Below, piece after piece: positions 1 to 7,953 of a DNA stretch of 64,000 nucleotides (position 1 is its first letter; every line of letters begins with the position of its first letter). Where the stretch lies: NCBI RefSeq assembly GCF_003217475.1, contig NZ_QJSP01000001.1, forward strand, positions 248,001 through 312,000, given 5' to 3'. The notes under the pieces were generated by a model that had not been told where the DNA came from, ran no database searches, and saw only the letters and a program-made list of their open reading frames with translations. This DNA comes from Williamsia limnetica. Its GTDB lineage: Bacteria; Actinomycetota; Actinomycetes; Mycobacteriales; Mycobacteriaceae. A program made the position numbers and the translations under genes.

Positions 1-319
1 GACTGGGGTCAGTGATGGATCCGACGATTTCGGTGGGGTCCAGAGCTGAACCGAGATACAGAGGCAACGTGTCTGCAGAACCGGCCTGGGCTGCGCCGAC
101 GGGGGAGAACCCCAACGAGACCGCTGTATCGATCGGGAGACTGTCCAACGTCACGACCCGCTTGGGATTGATGACCACCTCGGACGTGCCCATTGCATGC
201 GAGATCGACCGAGTCTTGCCCCCGTCGGTTGACTCACTTGAACTTCCACAGCCGACGACCACCGCACCGAGCGCCGCTGCACCGATGCCGAAACCGAATT
301 GGCGTCGGGTCAGAGCCAT
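1..319 (-). CDS. Iron-siderophore ABC transporter substrate-binding lipoprotein (5' part only)
   Basis: About 106 N-terminal codons are inside the window; the gene runs off the left edge. The protein starts with a twin-arginine signal (TRRQFGFG), a hydrophobic stretch and a lipobox ending VVVGC, so it should be exported by Tat and lipid-anchored outside the membrane. After the anchor comes the opening of a periplasmic-binding fold typical of ferric-siderophore receptors (VVINPKRVVTLDSLPIDTAVSLG, here shortened: key pieces are RVVTLD and DTAVSLG). The ATG at 317-319 is the first start in this frame that gives the intact Tat signal; an upstream ATG is out of frame. An IdeR/DtxR-like iron box lies about 100 bp upstream, which fits iron-repressed siderophore uptake. 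The substrate cannot be told from this fragment. Confidence 0.82.
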   Translation of the reverse strand, partial: MALTRRQFGFGIGAAALGAVVVGCGSSSESTDGGKTRSISHAMGTSEVVINPKRVVTLDSLPIDTAVSLGFSPVGAAQAGSADTLPLYLGSALDPTEIVGSITDPS

Positions 320-415
320 GACCAACGACTCCCATGAGGCAGGGTCTATATCCCTGTCGTTCGTACGAATGCTCGTGCGGTCCATCACTGAGGTCACCAT
401 GACAATCACCTTAAC

Positions 416-434
416 GCAGGTGAGCCTTGCCTAA
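416..434 (-). promoter_or_regulatory. IdeR/DtxR-type iron box
   Basis: Read on the minus strand this is TTAGGCAAGGCTCACCTGC, which matches the 19-bp actinobacterial iron-box consensus (TTAGGTTAGSCTAACCTAA) at 14 positions, including the TTAGG and ACCT ends. It sits about 97 bp upstream of the siderophore-binding lipoprotein start, so it probably overlaps that gene's promoter and mediates repression when iron is plentiful. Confidence 0.75.
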
Positions 435-716
435 TGACATTGAGTAGTGTCCGCTCGATGAGGCTTCGCAGCGTGCAGATGTAGAACCGCGCGTCGCCGT
501 TCGACACTTGGGCGCGGGCGCGGGCGCCGGGCATCATCATTCGATATGTCTGACGCGCTGTAGCGGCCACTCAAGGCGGATACTCGAAAAGATCCACTTT
601 ATCGGCGCCCTGAAAGGGCTGGGGGAAAAGTTCTTTCAGCGACGGCTTGAGACATGTTGCCCCCTCATTGGAGTGAGTCTCATTCTCTGCAAAGAGTTTT
701 GACGATGGCAGTGGGG
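435..716. other. Gene-poor stretch
   Basis: Between the iron box and the next gene no reading frame looks coding. The GC-alternating run near 510-530 (GGGCGCGGGCGCGGGCGCC) is only a short repeat. No RNA gene or clear terminator was recognised. Confidence 0.5.
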
Positions 717-1055
717 TCAGTGGTCCTTATGGATATTCGTTCGGGAGTACATGCTGTTCGAGGTCGATGCTCGTGCGATGGTCGCCAGGCTGATGGCGAT
801 GAGAACTATTCCGCCGATCCAAATCCCGGTGGCGTCGGAGTTCAGTGGGATTGCTGACGAGGCGAGGACGATCGCTGCGACTCCGGCTGCGAGTGCTCGT
901 ACTCGGCGGGTGAGGACGTCGCTGCTGTTGTCGCGGTTGCTGATGTCGCTACTGTTGGTGCGGTTGCTTCTGGCGTGCAATTTGTACGACGAGAACGCTG
1001 CGACGGCCAAGAGGATGCCCGCGATGATGAGGAGGATGTTTGCGGCGGTTTCCAT
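717..1055 (-). CDS. Small membrane protein of unknown function
   Basis: A 112-aa protein with three hydrophobic segments, roughly residues 4-24, 51-68 and 77-95, separated by a polar Ser/Asn/Asp/Arg-rich loop (about residues 29-48). The ATG at 1053-1055 is preceded by AGGGA at a good distance. No recognised domain. The opposite-strand reading frame over the same bases is Leu/Arg-rich and looks like a shadow. It lies 3' of the serine hydrolase gene's end on the same strand, with 168 bp between them, so it is probably its own unit. Function not assigned. Confidence 0.6.
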   Translation of the reverse strand: METAANILLIIAGILLAVAAFSSYKLHARSNRTNSSDISNRDNSSDVLTRRVRALAAGVAAIVLASSAIPLNSDATGIWIGGIVLIAISLATIARASTSNSMYSRTNIHKDH

Positions 1056-1223
1056 AATGTTCCCTGTGCTCGTTGATGGTGCTTGTTCGTCAGTGATCGC
1101 TACTGCGCTGGGTGAGATTGATGAGCATTGCGTTTCACCGATTGAGGTGAGGCCCGAATGTGCTGGAGAAGATCTTCCCCCGCTCTCGGTTACATTGCGT
1201 CTGCGAGTGTGTTTGGTGCGGTT

Positions 1224-2516
1224 TCACCTGGGTGCTTCCGAGGTGGCAGTTGATGTGGTGGGGGCTGGGTCGCCGGGTACGTTGGTTGGTCCGTAGAGCG
1301 TGCTGATGATCGACTTCGCCACCACTACGGCGGCGTTCTCTCCATCGACCGGGGAGGCCGAGAGATTCGTGCCGACAATGATGGTGTCACCGGTGTTGAG
1401 GTTGTAGGCCATAAACGACGAGAACCCGGGTAGCTGACCGTCGTGACCGAGGATGCCGGGGGCGAACTGTGCGATCCCGAGGCCATAGCCGACGCCGCTC
1501 GTTGAGCCTGGGGTCATAGGCTGCACACTGTCGAGTCGCAGCTTCTGGGTTGTGTCGTCGAGCAAACCGCCGCGGACGAGGGCTTTCACGTATATAGCAA
1601 GGTCAGCGGGGGTGGAAATGGCGCCGCCCGCCGTCCACGCCCATGATGGGTTCGCATCGGTCTGATCGATCGGCTTGAGGGTTCCATCGAGCGCATCGGG
1701 CAGTTGCGCGGCGGGTACTGCGTACGAGTCGATCGTTTCGACGTTCGTGCCGAACTGGTAGCCCTGCGGATGGGTGTCGGGAATCGATGAATCGTCCGGC
1801 GCCGGCAGGTGGGTGTGGGTAAGGCCGAGCGGTTCGAAGATTCGCTTGTCGAACGCTTCCGAGGCCGACATGCCGGTGAGCTGTTCGATCACCACCCCGA
1901 GCAGCACGATGTTGGTATTGCTGTATTCGAAGACCTGATCGGGAGCGGCATTGGCCGGATGTGAGAAGGCGATCGCGAGCAGTTCATCGGCCGTCCACGC
2001 TTTTTGTGGCTCTGCATCGAGCGTGGCATTGAAAGTGGGGTCGAAGGTGTAACTGTAAAGCCCGCTGCGCATCTCGGAAAGATTGGCAATGGTGATGTCG
2101 TCGCCGCCAGGTACATCGGGCCGAAACTTCGAGATCGGGTCCTCGAGGGACAGTCTGCCCTCTTGGACGAGCTGCAGGATGACGGTCGAGGTCATGGTCT
2201 TGGTGTTGCTGCCGATGCGCAGGTAGTCATCGATGGCTATCGGCACATCTGCGCCGAGCTCAGCGGTGCCGAATGTCGATGTCCAGTCTCCCCGGGAGGG
2301 CGACTGCACCATGACGACGACGCCCGGGATGGCGTTGTCTGCCATGACTGTAGGGACGGCACTCTGCAGCTGGGTCGAGTAGGCGGGTTGGGCTGACGTT
2401 GTCGATGTGTCGGCGGTGGGGGCGGCGCCGGTCGGTGACTGCGATGTGCACGCGCTCAGGGCTAGCACTGCGACCGCGGCGATCGTCGCCAGGGCGGTTC
2501 GGTTGCTCGATGTCAT
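1224..2516 (-). CDS. Penicillin-binding-type serine hydrolase lipoprotein (class C beta-lactamase fold)
   Basis: A 430-aa secreted lipoprotein. The signal peptide ends in the lipobox LALSAC with Cys23 as the lipidated residue. The three landmarks of the beta-lactamase/D-Ala-D-Ala carboxypeptidase family are present: SNTK (nucleophile Ser103 and Lys106), Tyr-Ser-Asn at 198-200, and a C-terminal GHDGQLPG in place of KTG. It likely hydrolyses an amide or ester at the cell surface; the true substrate (peptidoglycan stem, beta-lactam or ester) cannot be read from sequence. An upstream in-frame start at 2534 overlaps the preceding gene by 4 nt, but the ATG at 2514-2516 has GAAGGA six bases before it and begins the signal peptide, so it was chosen. 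It is likely the last gene of the TetR-led minus-strand group. Confidence 0.85.
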   Translation of the reverse strand: MTSSNRTALATIAAVAVLALSACTSQSPTGAAPTADTSTTSAQPAYSTQLQSAVPTVMADNAIPGVVVMVQSPSRGDWTSTFGTAELGADVPIAIDDYLRIGSNTKTMTSTVILQLVQEGRLSLEDPISKFRPDVPGGDDITIANLSEMRSGLYSYTFDPTFNATLDAEPQKAWTADELLAIAFSHPANAAPDQVFEYSNTNIVLLGVVIEQLTGMSASEAFDKRIFEPLGLTHTHLPAPDDSSIPDTHPQGYQFGTNVETIDSYAVPAAQLPDALDGTLKPIDQTDANPSWAWTAGGAISTPADLAIYVKALVRGGLLDDTTQKLRLDSVQPMTPGSTSGVGYGLGIAQFAPGILGHDGQLPGFSSFMAYNLNTGDTIIVGTNLSASPVDGENAAVVVAKSIISTLYGPTNVPGDPAPTTSTATSEAPR

Positions 2517-2530
2517 TGCGTGTCCTTCGA

Positions 2531-3292
2531 TCACAGTGGCAGTGGGTGGTTGAGTAGCCCGGTCGCCTCGCCGCGCCCGGACAAGATCGAACAGAACTCG
2601 ATGGCATCGATCTCGATGGCCTCACCACCGTCGCCGGCGCGGTACGAGCCACCAGCAGGGCCGGTCAGCGTCAGGTTGAACGGCAGACCGTGAGTGCCCG
2701 CCCATTCGGCGACGATGTCGGCGATGAGGCGGCCGTCGTGCTCGGCGTCGACGTCGAGTTCGGTCCCCGCAGCACGCGCGATGTCCACCCGGTGCATCCA
2801 GACATCTCGGGTGAACCCGACATCAAACAAGTACCCGACCGGCTGACGCCCCACTGGGGCCGGCAGATTGAGTAGCGGCAACTTGGCGATCAGGCGAGGC
2901 AGCGTCGTGCGGGACTTGAGTGCCTTCGGAACTATCGCGTCCCACTCAGCGATCAACTCCTCAGGCGAGCTGGTCGCCCGCTCGCGGACATGCACCTCGT
3001 TCATGCCGTCCCACCAATACTGCCCACCGACCTCGGCAACCAGCGGCTTGCCTTTACGGACCTGCCGGACGAACTCACGCGGCGATGCCTGGCCGGCGGC
3101 CGATCCGACAATGTGGGCAGCGACGGCGTGCACGTCCCACAGCTGACAGGCCGTAGGCTTGCCCCAGTCGCTCGTCCGGAGGGCACGTAGCGCGGCGGCG
3201 AACTTGCCGTTCTCGACAGCGGTGATCTGCATCGCCTCGTGGTGCTTGATCCGCGGGATCGCGGCGACGTCGGTGTTCGTGGGACTGGTCAT
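2531..3292 (-). CDS. Maleylpyruvate isomerase-family (DinB-like, mycothiol-dependent type) protein
   Basis: A 253-aa protein of the mycothiol-dependent maleylpyruvate isomerase/DinB fold. Visible family features are the N-terminal four-helix portion (LWDVHAVAAHIVGSA, a metal-binding His context), the WDGMNEVHVRERA segment and the middle FTRDVWMHRVDIARA with the second His/Asp set. Members bind divalent metal and often use mycothiol as cofactor, but most are of unknown substrate. The start at 3290-3292 is preceded by GAAAGGCAG; the longer upstream frame is Arg/Pro-rich and runs over the TetR gene. It lies 44 bp downstream of the TetR gene and just upstream of the serine hydrolase, so the three probably form one operon. 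Confidence 0.8.
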   Translation of the reverse strand: MTSPTNTDVAAIPRIKHHEAMQITAVENGKFAAALRALRTSDWGKPTACQLWDVHAVAAHIVGSAAGQASPREFVRQVRKGKPLVAEVGGQYWWDGMNEVHVRERATSSPEELIAEWDAIVPKALKSRTTLPRLIAKLPLLNLPAPVGRQPVGYLFDVGFTRDVWMHRVDIARAAGTELDVDAEHDGRLIADIVAEWAGTHGLPFNLTLTGPAGGSYRAGDGGEAIEIDAIEFCSILSGRGEATGLLNHPLPL

Positions 3293-3336
3293 GATCTGCC
3301 TTTCGGGTGAACGGGCGCGAACTGGAGTGTGGTCGA

Positions 3337-3927
3337 TCAGGTGGCCGGACGGACTGCGCCGGCGAGGAACATGGCGACGACGCGGGGCACATGCTCGACC
3401 CACCGGTCGCCGCCTGGGTCGTTGGCCATCTGCTGGTCGCACAGACCTGCGACCAGCGCGCTGAAGATGTCAACGTCGTCCTGGTGCTCGACTCCTGCGT
3501 CGGCAAGGACCCCTCGGGCCCGGTGGTAGAAGTCCAGGGCCACCTCCCAGGACGCGGTCGACGGGGCGAACCCTGGGATCACGCGCTGGAAGAGCAGCTG
3601 GTGAACCACCGGCTCGGCACTCGCGAAACGCACGAGCTCGACCACGAAGTGCTCGACCGCGGCTCGCGGCTCGCCCGGCAGTGGCCGCTCATCCAAATAC
3701 GTTGCGAGACGGCGGTACCCGTCGGCGAACATGGCGTCATACAAGTCGAGCTTGGAGGCGAAGTACACGTATAGCGACGGCTGACGCAGATTGACCCGGG
3801 CGGCCAAGTCGCGCAGCGAGATCAGCGCCAACCCGTCGCGCTCAGCCAACAGCCAAGCCTCGGCAAGGATCCCAGCGATCTTGGCCTCTCGCCTCGCTTG
3901 GCGGGGGTCGGTCTGCGTGCCTGACAT
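3337..3927 (-). CDS. TetR-family transcriptional regulator
   Basis: A 196-aa TetR regulator. The N-terminal HTH occupies about residues 13-60 (GLALISLRDLAARVNLRQPSLY is the recognition region; key residues RQPSLYVYF). The C-terminal ligand domain is of the WHG type with the segment EVALDFYHRARGVL. It is first in a minus-strand group with the maleylpyruvate-isomerase-like and serine hydrolase genes. Two overlapping inverted repeats directly upstream (3935-3958) are the likely autoregulatory operator. Ligand unknown. Confidence 0.9.
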   Translation of the reverse strand: MSGTQTDPRQARREAKIAGILAEAWLLAERDGLALISLRDLAARVNLRQPSLYVYFASKLDLYDAMFADGYRRLATYLDERPLPGEPRAAVEHFVVELVRFASAEPVVHQLLFQRVIPGFAPSTASWEVALDFYHRARGVLADAGVEHQDDVDIFSALVAGLCDQQMANDPGGDRWVEHVPRVVAMFLAGAVRPAT

Positions 3928-3934
3928 CTACACT

Positions 3935-3958
3935 CCTATCGGCGATAGGAAAACTATC
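3935..3958. promoter_or_regulatory. Probable TetR operator (overlapping inverted repeats)
   Basis: CCTATC-GGC-GATAGG (3935-3949) is a perfect 6-bp-arm inverted repeat; its right arm is re-used in GATAG-GAAAA-CTATC (3944-3958). The pair starts eight bases upstream of the TetR start codon, the usual place for an autoregulatory TetR operator. Confidence 0.7.
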
Positions 3959-4453
3959 ACTGAAAGGTAAAGGTGTTGTCAAGCTTTCTGCGCGATTGGC
4001 CGAAGATGTAGCGAACGTGGAGGAGGGCCACCGCGGAACCACTGAACTTCCGAATAGCTCCTGGGTACGACCCACCTAAGCCGCGTGCCGGCCATCGTTT
4101 TGTCTGCCGTCACGAGCCACCCGCGCCGCCGAGATCGGCTGGCTCTGATCGAACAGGACTACCCGGGAGCGATCGCCGAAGAACGCGCACCGACGCGACG
4201 GCTACTACGACACCACCATCGTCAACTGATCCGCCGACTCACACGGGCGAAGAGCCGCCGAGATCCGTGGGTCTTCGGCCCGCGATCGTGGTCGTCGATC
4301 TCCGGCCCGAACAGCCGAAACCATCTAAACTGCTGTCTGATCGAACAAACACCGGGGTCACCCGCTCGTGGTCGCCGCCGCGAGCCGTCCGCGAGGAGAG
4401 ACGACTTGCCCGCTCGCCGCCAGGGGAGAACGCGTCCTTTCCGCTCGACGAGT
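3959..4453. other. Gene-poor stretch between divergent genes
   Basis: Promoters for the TetR gene (leftward) and the BPL_N lipoprotein (rightward) should lie here. The long reading frames crossing it have Arg/Pro-rich, shadow-like composition and no recognisable domain. No repeat or RNA was seen. Confidence 0.45.
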
Positions 4454-5200
4454 ATGCGAGCGCTGGTCGCGACGGCTCTGGCCGCACTGGTGATGGTGAT
4501 GGGTTGCGCTCCTGCGACCAGTGCGCCGGACCCCCAACTTCCCCTCGCGCTGATCTACAACGGTCCTCAAGGGTGCGACGACTGCGCGCCCTCCATCGCG
4601 ACGCTCCTGCGCAACGCGCCGCAACCGTTCCGGACCAAATATGTGGGTCCCGGCACCGGCACCCCTCTCACCGCGGCCACTCTGGCCACCGCGTCGCTGT
4701 ACGTGCAACCCGGGGGAGGCCAGGATCTCGAGTCCAGTTGGGACGACCTCAAGGGAGTGGCCGGCGACCTGCGCGCGTGGATCAGCGGCGGAGGTAGCTA
4801 TCTCGGCGTTTGTTTCGGAGGCTACCTGGCGGGAGCCGATCCCGGTTTCGACCTGCTGCCTGCCGCAGTGGGCGGGTACACGGACACCGCCGGCGCCACT
4901 GTGCACAACGACAGGGACACCGTCGTCGATGTCACCTACCGCGGACAGAAGCGGCACATGTACTTCCAGGACGGTCCCGCGTTCACCGTCAAGCCGAACT
5001 CGAATGCCGAAGTCCTGGCGACCTACCCCAACGGAATCGCCGCAGTCATGGTCGCGCCCTATGGGAAAGGCAAGGTCGGGGTCAGCGGCCCACACCCCGA
5101 AGCTGACCAGTCGTGGTACGACGAAGCCGATCTCGAGAATCCGGACGGAGTACGGACCGATATCGCCTACGAGCTCATCGAGAAGACCACCGGCCGGTAG
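4454..5200 (+). CDS. Secreted lipoprotein with BPL_N / class-I glutamine amidotransferase-like domain
   Basis: A 248-aa lipoprotein: signal peptide MRALVATALAALVMVMGC with Cys18 in the lipobox. The rest matches the biotin-protein-ligase N-terminal-like (BPL_N) fold, a relative of class-I glutamine amidotransferases: an early LIYNGPQGCDDC region, the nucleophile elbow GVCFGGYLAG (the Cys corresponds to the catalytic position), the strand FQDGPAF and the C-terminal GPHPEAD carrying the His. It may act on a cell-envelope amide or bind a small ligand; enzymatic activity is not shown. The frame stays open upstream to 4085, but that part is Arg-rich and would bury the signal peptide. It stands alone, with no partner genes. 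Confidence 0.75.
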   Translation: MRALVATALAALVMVMGCAPATSAPDPQLPLALIYNGPQGCDDCAPSIATLLRNAPQPFRTKYVGPGTGTPLTAATLATASLYVQPGGGQDLESSWDDLKGVAGDLRAWISGGGSYLGVCFGGYLAGADPGFDLLPAAVGGYTDTAGATVHNDRDTVVDVTYRGQKRHMYFQDGPAFTVKPNSNAEVLATYPNGIAAVMVAPYGKGKVGVSGPHPEADQSWYDEADLENPDGVRTDIAYELIEKTTGR

Positions 5201-5634
5201 GTGGACTCGCGAAAGGACGCCGCAGCAGACTGATCGGCGGAACGGTGTTCGCGCCGCAGACCGACCGTGAGCACTTGGGCGAGCTTGGTTCGGACCGCGG
5301 TGGTGCCTGCGTCGGTGGGTCCGCTTCGGGGCGTTAGAACTGCACTTCGAACCTCTCGCGTCCGGCATCACCCGCACCGGCGCTCACCCCGACGACTACC
5401 TCCAGGACATGAGCGAGGCTGGCCTCGACCTCACCCATTCGCGCGATGTTCGAGATGTTCCAGTCAACGCAGCCACCCTCGCCCTCGCCGAGCGAGCCAC
5501 CGAAACTCCATTGCATCCGGAAGTGTTTCACAGCAACACTTTCACACTGGGACTCGTCCAAGCGTCCAGGTCACCTGCCAGTCGCCCCGCATAGCCAGAG
5601 CGAGACCTGCACTCGCGGGGGTCCGTGGAACAGG
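5201..5634. other. Non-coding or decayed stretch
   Basis: No intact gene. One plus-strand frame through about 5310-5594 reads RFGALELHFEPL then TRTGAHPDDYL and AEAGLDL-like pieces, which resemble an ordinary enzyme C-terminus, but it has no start, its upstream part is in another frame, and it opposes the end of the TetR gene. It may be a decayed gene tail; I could not name the family. Confidence 0.3.
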
Positions 5635-6231
5635 TCAGGGGCGGGCCGCGCGCCATCCGTCAATGACGGCCATGGCGGACGCACCCGGATCGGCCCCTTC
5701 CGGAAAGTGACCGGCAAGCATCAACGTGGTTAGCCCATGAACCTGCGACCACAGCGAAGCCACCACGGTATCTACCTCAGCCGACCGAAAGATGCCGGCG
5801 GCGATGGCCCGCCGCACACCGTCCCTCAGCGGCGCGATCGCGCGGGCCGAGGCAGCTTTGGTCTCAGGACTTTCCGCGATACCAACAACTGATTGCCCGA
5901 ACATCAGCTCATACAGCCGCGGATTCTCCAGCGCCCACGCCACATACATCACACCCATGCCCGCGAGATCAGTAGACGCCTCGCCGGACTGGGTGCCGGA
6001 CACCTGCGCCTGGGTGAAAGATTCGAACGCCCGGACCAGGACGCTTCGCGCCAAACCGTCCTTGCTGCCAAACAGGGAATAGACCGCGGAGGTCGAGGTG
6101 CCGGCAGCGCTCGCGGCCTCGCGGACAGACAATGCCGCTATGCCGCGGTCCGCGACGATCCTCATCGCCTCGTCCACCAGCCGGTCACCCACCGCGTCCG
6201 TGTGCATTTTTGGTCTTGCCACAACTCCCAT
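5635..6231 (-). CDS. TetR-family transcriptional regulator
   Basis: A 198-aa TetR regulator with HTH at about residues 20-60 (ALSVREAASAAGTSTSAVY, recognition helix TSTSAVYSLFGSK) and a WHG-type C-terminal domain (ENPRLYELMFGQ near residue 105, then VHGLTTLMLAGHF). It is divergent from the DUF4188 gene with 51 bp between the two start codons, and palindromic elements lie in that gap, so it probably controls both itself and the DUF4188 gene. A second in-frame ATG (residue 9) is possible. Inducer unknown. Confidence 0.9.
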   Translation of the reverse strand: MGVVARPKMHTDAVGDRLVDEAMRIVADRGIAALSVREAASAAGTSTSAVYSLFGSKDGLARSVLVRAFESFTQAQVSGTQSGEASTDLAGMGVMYVAWALENPRLYELMFGQSVVGIAESPETKAASARAIAPLRDGVRRAIAAGIFRSAEVDTVVASLWSQVHGLTTLMLAGHFPEGADPGASAMAVIDGWRAARP

Positions 6232-6244
6232 AGTTGCATAACAT

Positions 6245-6268
6245 CGTTTCGTAACAACGTTTCGAAAC
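6245..6268. promoter_or_regulatory. Probable TetR operator between divergent genes
   Basis: The heptamer CGTTTCG occurs at 6245-6251 and 6258-6264, 13 bp apart, and the second copy is part of the perfect 10-bp palindrome GTTTCGAAAC (6259-6268). The element fills the short gap between the TetR start (6231) and the DUF4188 start (6283). Confidence 0.65.
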
Positions 6269-6282
6269 CAGGGGTAGGCGCT

Positions 6283-6792
6283 ATGGTCCAGACCGAGGCG
6301 ACACGGATGACCGCCGAATCTCCCTCACAGGGAACAACCTTGTTCCTGATCGGCATGCGCGTGACACGGCCGTGGCGCCCGCTCTCGTGGCTATCGGTGA
6401 TGATCGAGATGCCGCCGATGCTGTGGCATCTTCGAAGGCATCGCGACGCCGGAATGCTCGCCAGTCGCATGTATTTCGGCGGTTCGATACTGGTGGTGTC
6501 GTACTGGCGTTCCGGTGAAGACCTGCGCCGCTTCGCGGCCGACACCTCCGCACCGCATCTGCCCGCCTGGCGCCGCTACTCCAAGCGCCTGGCCGATCGC
6601 AACCGTGTTGGTATCTGGCACGAAACGTACGTCATCGGCGAACACGAGACGATCTACGCCGGAATGCCACCCTGGGGGCTTGCCGAGGCAGTCGGACACA
6701 GACCGATCGGACCCACCCAAGCCACTGCACAGAGGCGTCTCGCCGCATCTCGCACGACGCCAGCACAGGCCGACGCCCATCAGGCTCTGTGA
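6283..6792 (+). CDS. DUF4188 family protein
   Basis: A 169-aa protein with the DUF4188 hallmarks: the N-terminal LFLIGMRVTRPWRP, a middle FGGSILVVSYWRSGEDL, the stretch HLPAWRRY and the signature GIWHETYVI, then YAGMPPWGLAEAVG. The fold is expected to be a ferredoxin-like monooxygenase-related (ABM-like) dimer; no reaction is established. The start at 6283 was chosen because everything upstream in this frame overlaps the TetR gene. Divergent from, and probably regulated by, the adjacent TetR protein; such DUF4188-TetR pairs are a common arrangement in actinomycetes (general knowledge). Confidence 0.85.
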   Translation: MVQTEATRMTAESPSQGTTLFLIGMRVTRPWRPLSWLSVMIEMPPMLWHLRRHRDAGMLASRMYFGGSILVVSYWRSGEDLRRFAADTSAPHLPAWRRYSKRLADRNRVGIWHETYVIGEHETIYAGMPPWGLAEAVGHRPIGPTQATAQRRLAASRTTPAQADAHQAL

Positions 6793-7249
6793 GGGTTACT
6801 GCGCCCTGTCACCCGAACGGCACTGTGTTCGAAGGCGGCGCGTCCGAATAGGGCTGTGAGTGTGTAGTCGATTTGTCGAAAGTCGCACTCCCGCCGCGCG
6901 GCATCCCGAGCGCGGCTCCAAGGATCCACGCAAAGAGGAACCCTGGCATAGCTGTGATCGAGAGCCCTTGCAGGGAGAGCGGTCCATCTTTGACGATGAA
7001 AGCCCCCTTGCCTCAATTCGCACTCCAGTACGCGGCATGGCGCAATGCCCTGCCAGCCGTTGGTCAGCTTTACTTGACAAAATCTAAATATCCCGGCGTA
7101 TCGCTCTGTGGTGCAATGTGTTCCGTTACCTGTGACGAAACGAAGCCCGATCTAGGATGAGCACGGTCCCACGAGGTCGCTCCGCCATCCAGCGCTCGCC
7201 AACTATAGTTGTGTTAGTCCAACATTAGTTAATAACAGGGGTGCGGACC
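6793..7249. other. Gene-poor stretch
   Basis: No reading frame here looks like a real protein on either strand. It holds the first copy of a 19-bp imperfect direct repeat (7067-7085) and, just before the degraded regulator, an AT-richer stretch (about 7201-7238) that could carry that gene's former promoter. Confidence 0.45.
7067..7085 (+). repeat. Direct repeat, copy 1 (core TTACTTGACA)
   Basis: GCTTTACTTGACAAAATCT matches the segment at 8102-8120 in 16 of 19 positions, with an identical 10-bp core (7070-7079). The two copies bracket about 1 kb holding the degraded regulator and a small membrane gene. Confidence 0.45.
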
Positions 7250-7540
7250 ATGCAGCTCAACAAGCCATTCGCTACGGCGACGCCAACCCTGGACGGTGAC
7301 GTGCTCGCCGTCCTGGCGAGTTCGGACGTTACACACGATCGGCCAGGTCCAGCGCATCCTCACCACCGTGTCGGGGGAGGGCATCCGCAAGGTCCTCAAC
7401 CGGCTCACCACTCAGGGCGTAGTGCTGCACGACGAAGTGGTCGGACCCACACCTACCGCCTTAACACCGAGCACCTCGCGACCGAGCCGATCATGGCGCT
7501 CGCGCGGCTGCACTCCACATTCCTGCGCCGCCTCGAGTGA
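7250..7540 (+). pseudogene. Degraded HTH-nucleotidyltransferase gene (N-terminal remnant)
   Basis: The open frame has real-looking ends but a scrambled middle. It opens as LDGDVLAVLASSD; then from about 7330 to 7438 the sensible protein is in the +1 frame (TIGQVQRILT, GEGIRKVLNRL, TQGVVLHDEV), a winged-helix motif; then the original frame resumes as GRTHTYRLNTEHLATEPI and ARLHSTFLRRLE before a TGA. Intact relatives in actinomycetes combine such an HTH with a nucleotidyltransferase domain (family knowledge); that second domain is absent here. Two compensating indels destroy the HTH in the 96-codon frame and the 3' part is lost. Sequencing error could explain the indels but not the missing domain. 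Confidence 0.6.
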
Positions 7541-7623
7541 CACGCCACCGCGAGCACTTGGACCCGATCGTCGAGGTGTCCGTATCGCGGAGGACTGCAG
7601 TGAGGACAATTCACGGGGCTCGC

Positions 7624-7953
7624 TCAGAAGCAGAACTCGCCGGGGTTGGCGAGAGTTGTAGCAACAACTCCCGCCGCCACGATCGCCGCGACCACGACGA
7701 GCACAACCGCCGCAACTGACCGGGTTCGGATGGCCAGCGCCATGAACGGAACCATCCACACCGAAGCCACGACAATGAGATACACAACACCGAGCGTGGA
7801 CGGCCGCAACTTGCCTCCGTCGCAGCTGGTGTCGGACACCGCGAACCTACTAAACGTCGCATAGATGCCGACGAAGGCGGTCCACCCGGCGAGTGCGAGG
7901 CCGATGGCCAGCGCCGTCACTACCTGCCGCCTGCCCATCTGCCGCCTGCGCAT
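7624..7953 (-). CDS. Small membrane protein of unknown function
   Basis: About 109 aa with three predicted membrane helices: TALAIGLALAGWTAFVG, TLGVVYLIVVASVWMV with the adjacent FMALAI, and a third Val/Ala-rich helix before the C-terminal ANPGEFCF. A Cys in the extracytoplasmic-looking loop (DTSCDGG) and the C-terminal Cys could pair. Starts at 7989 and 7938 are also possible; none has a strong ribosome site. It opposes the degraded regulator gene. Function not assigned. Confidence 0.6.
   Translation of the reverse strand: MRRRQMGRRQVVTALAIGLALAGWTAFVGIYATFSRFAVSDTSCDGGKLRPSTLGVVYLIVVASVWMVPFMALAIRTRSVAAVVLVVVAAIVAAGVVATTLANPGEFCF

Noticed and set aside
4358-5377. 339-codon minus-strand frame opposite the BPL_N lipoprotein
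   Set aside because: No domain, and the plus-strand gene has a signal peptide and catalytic Cys motif.
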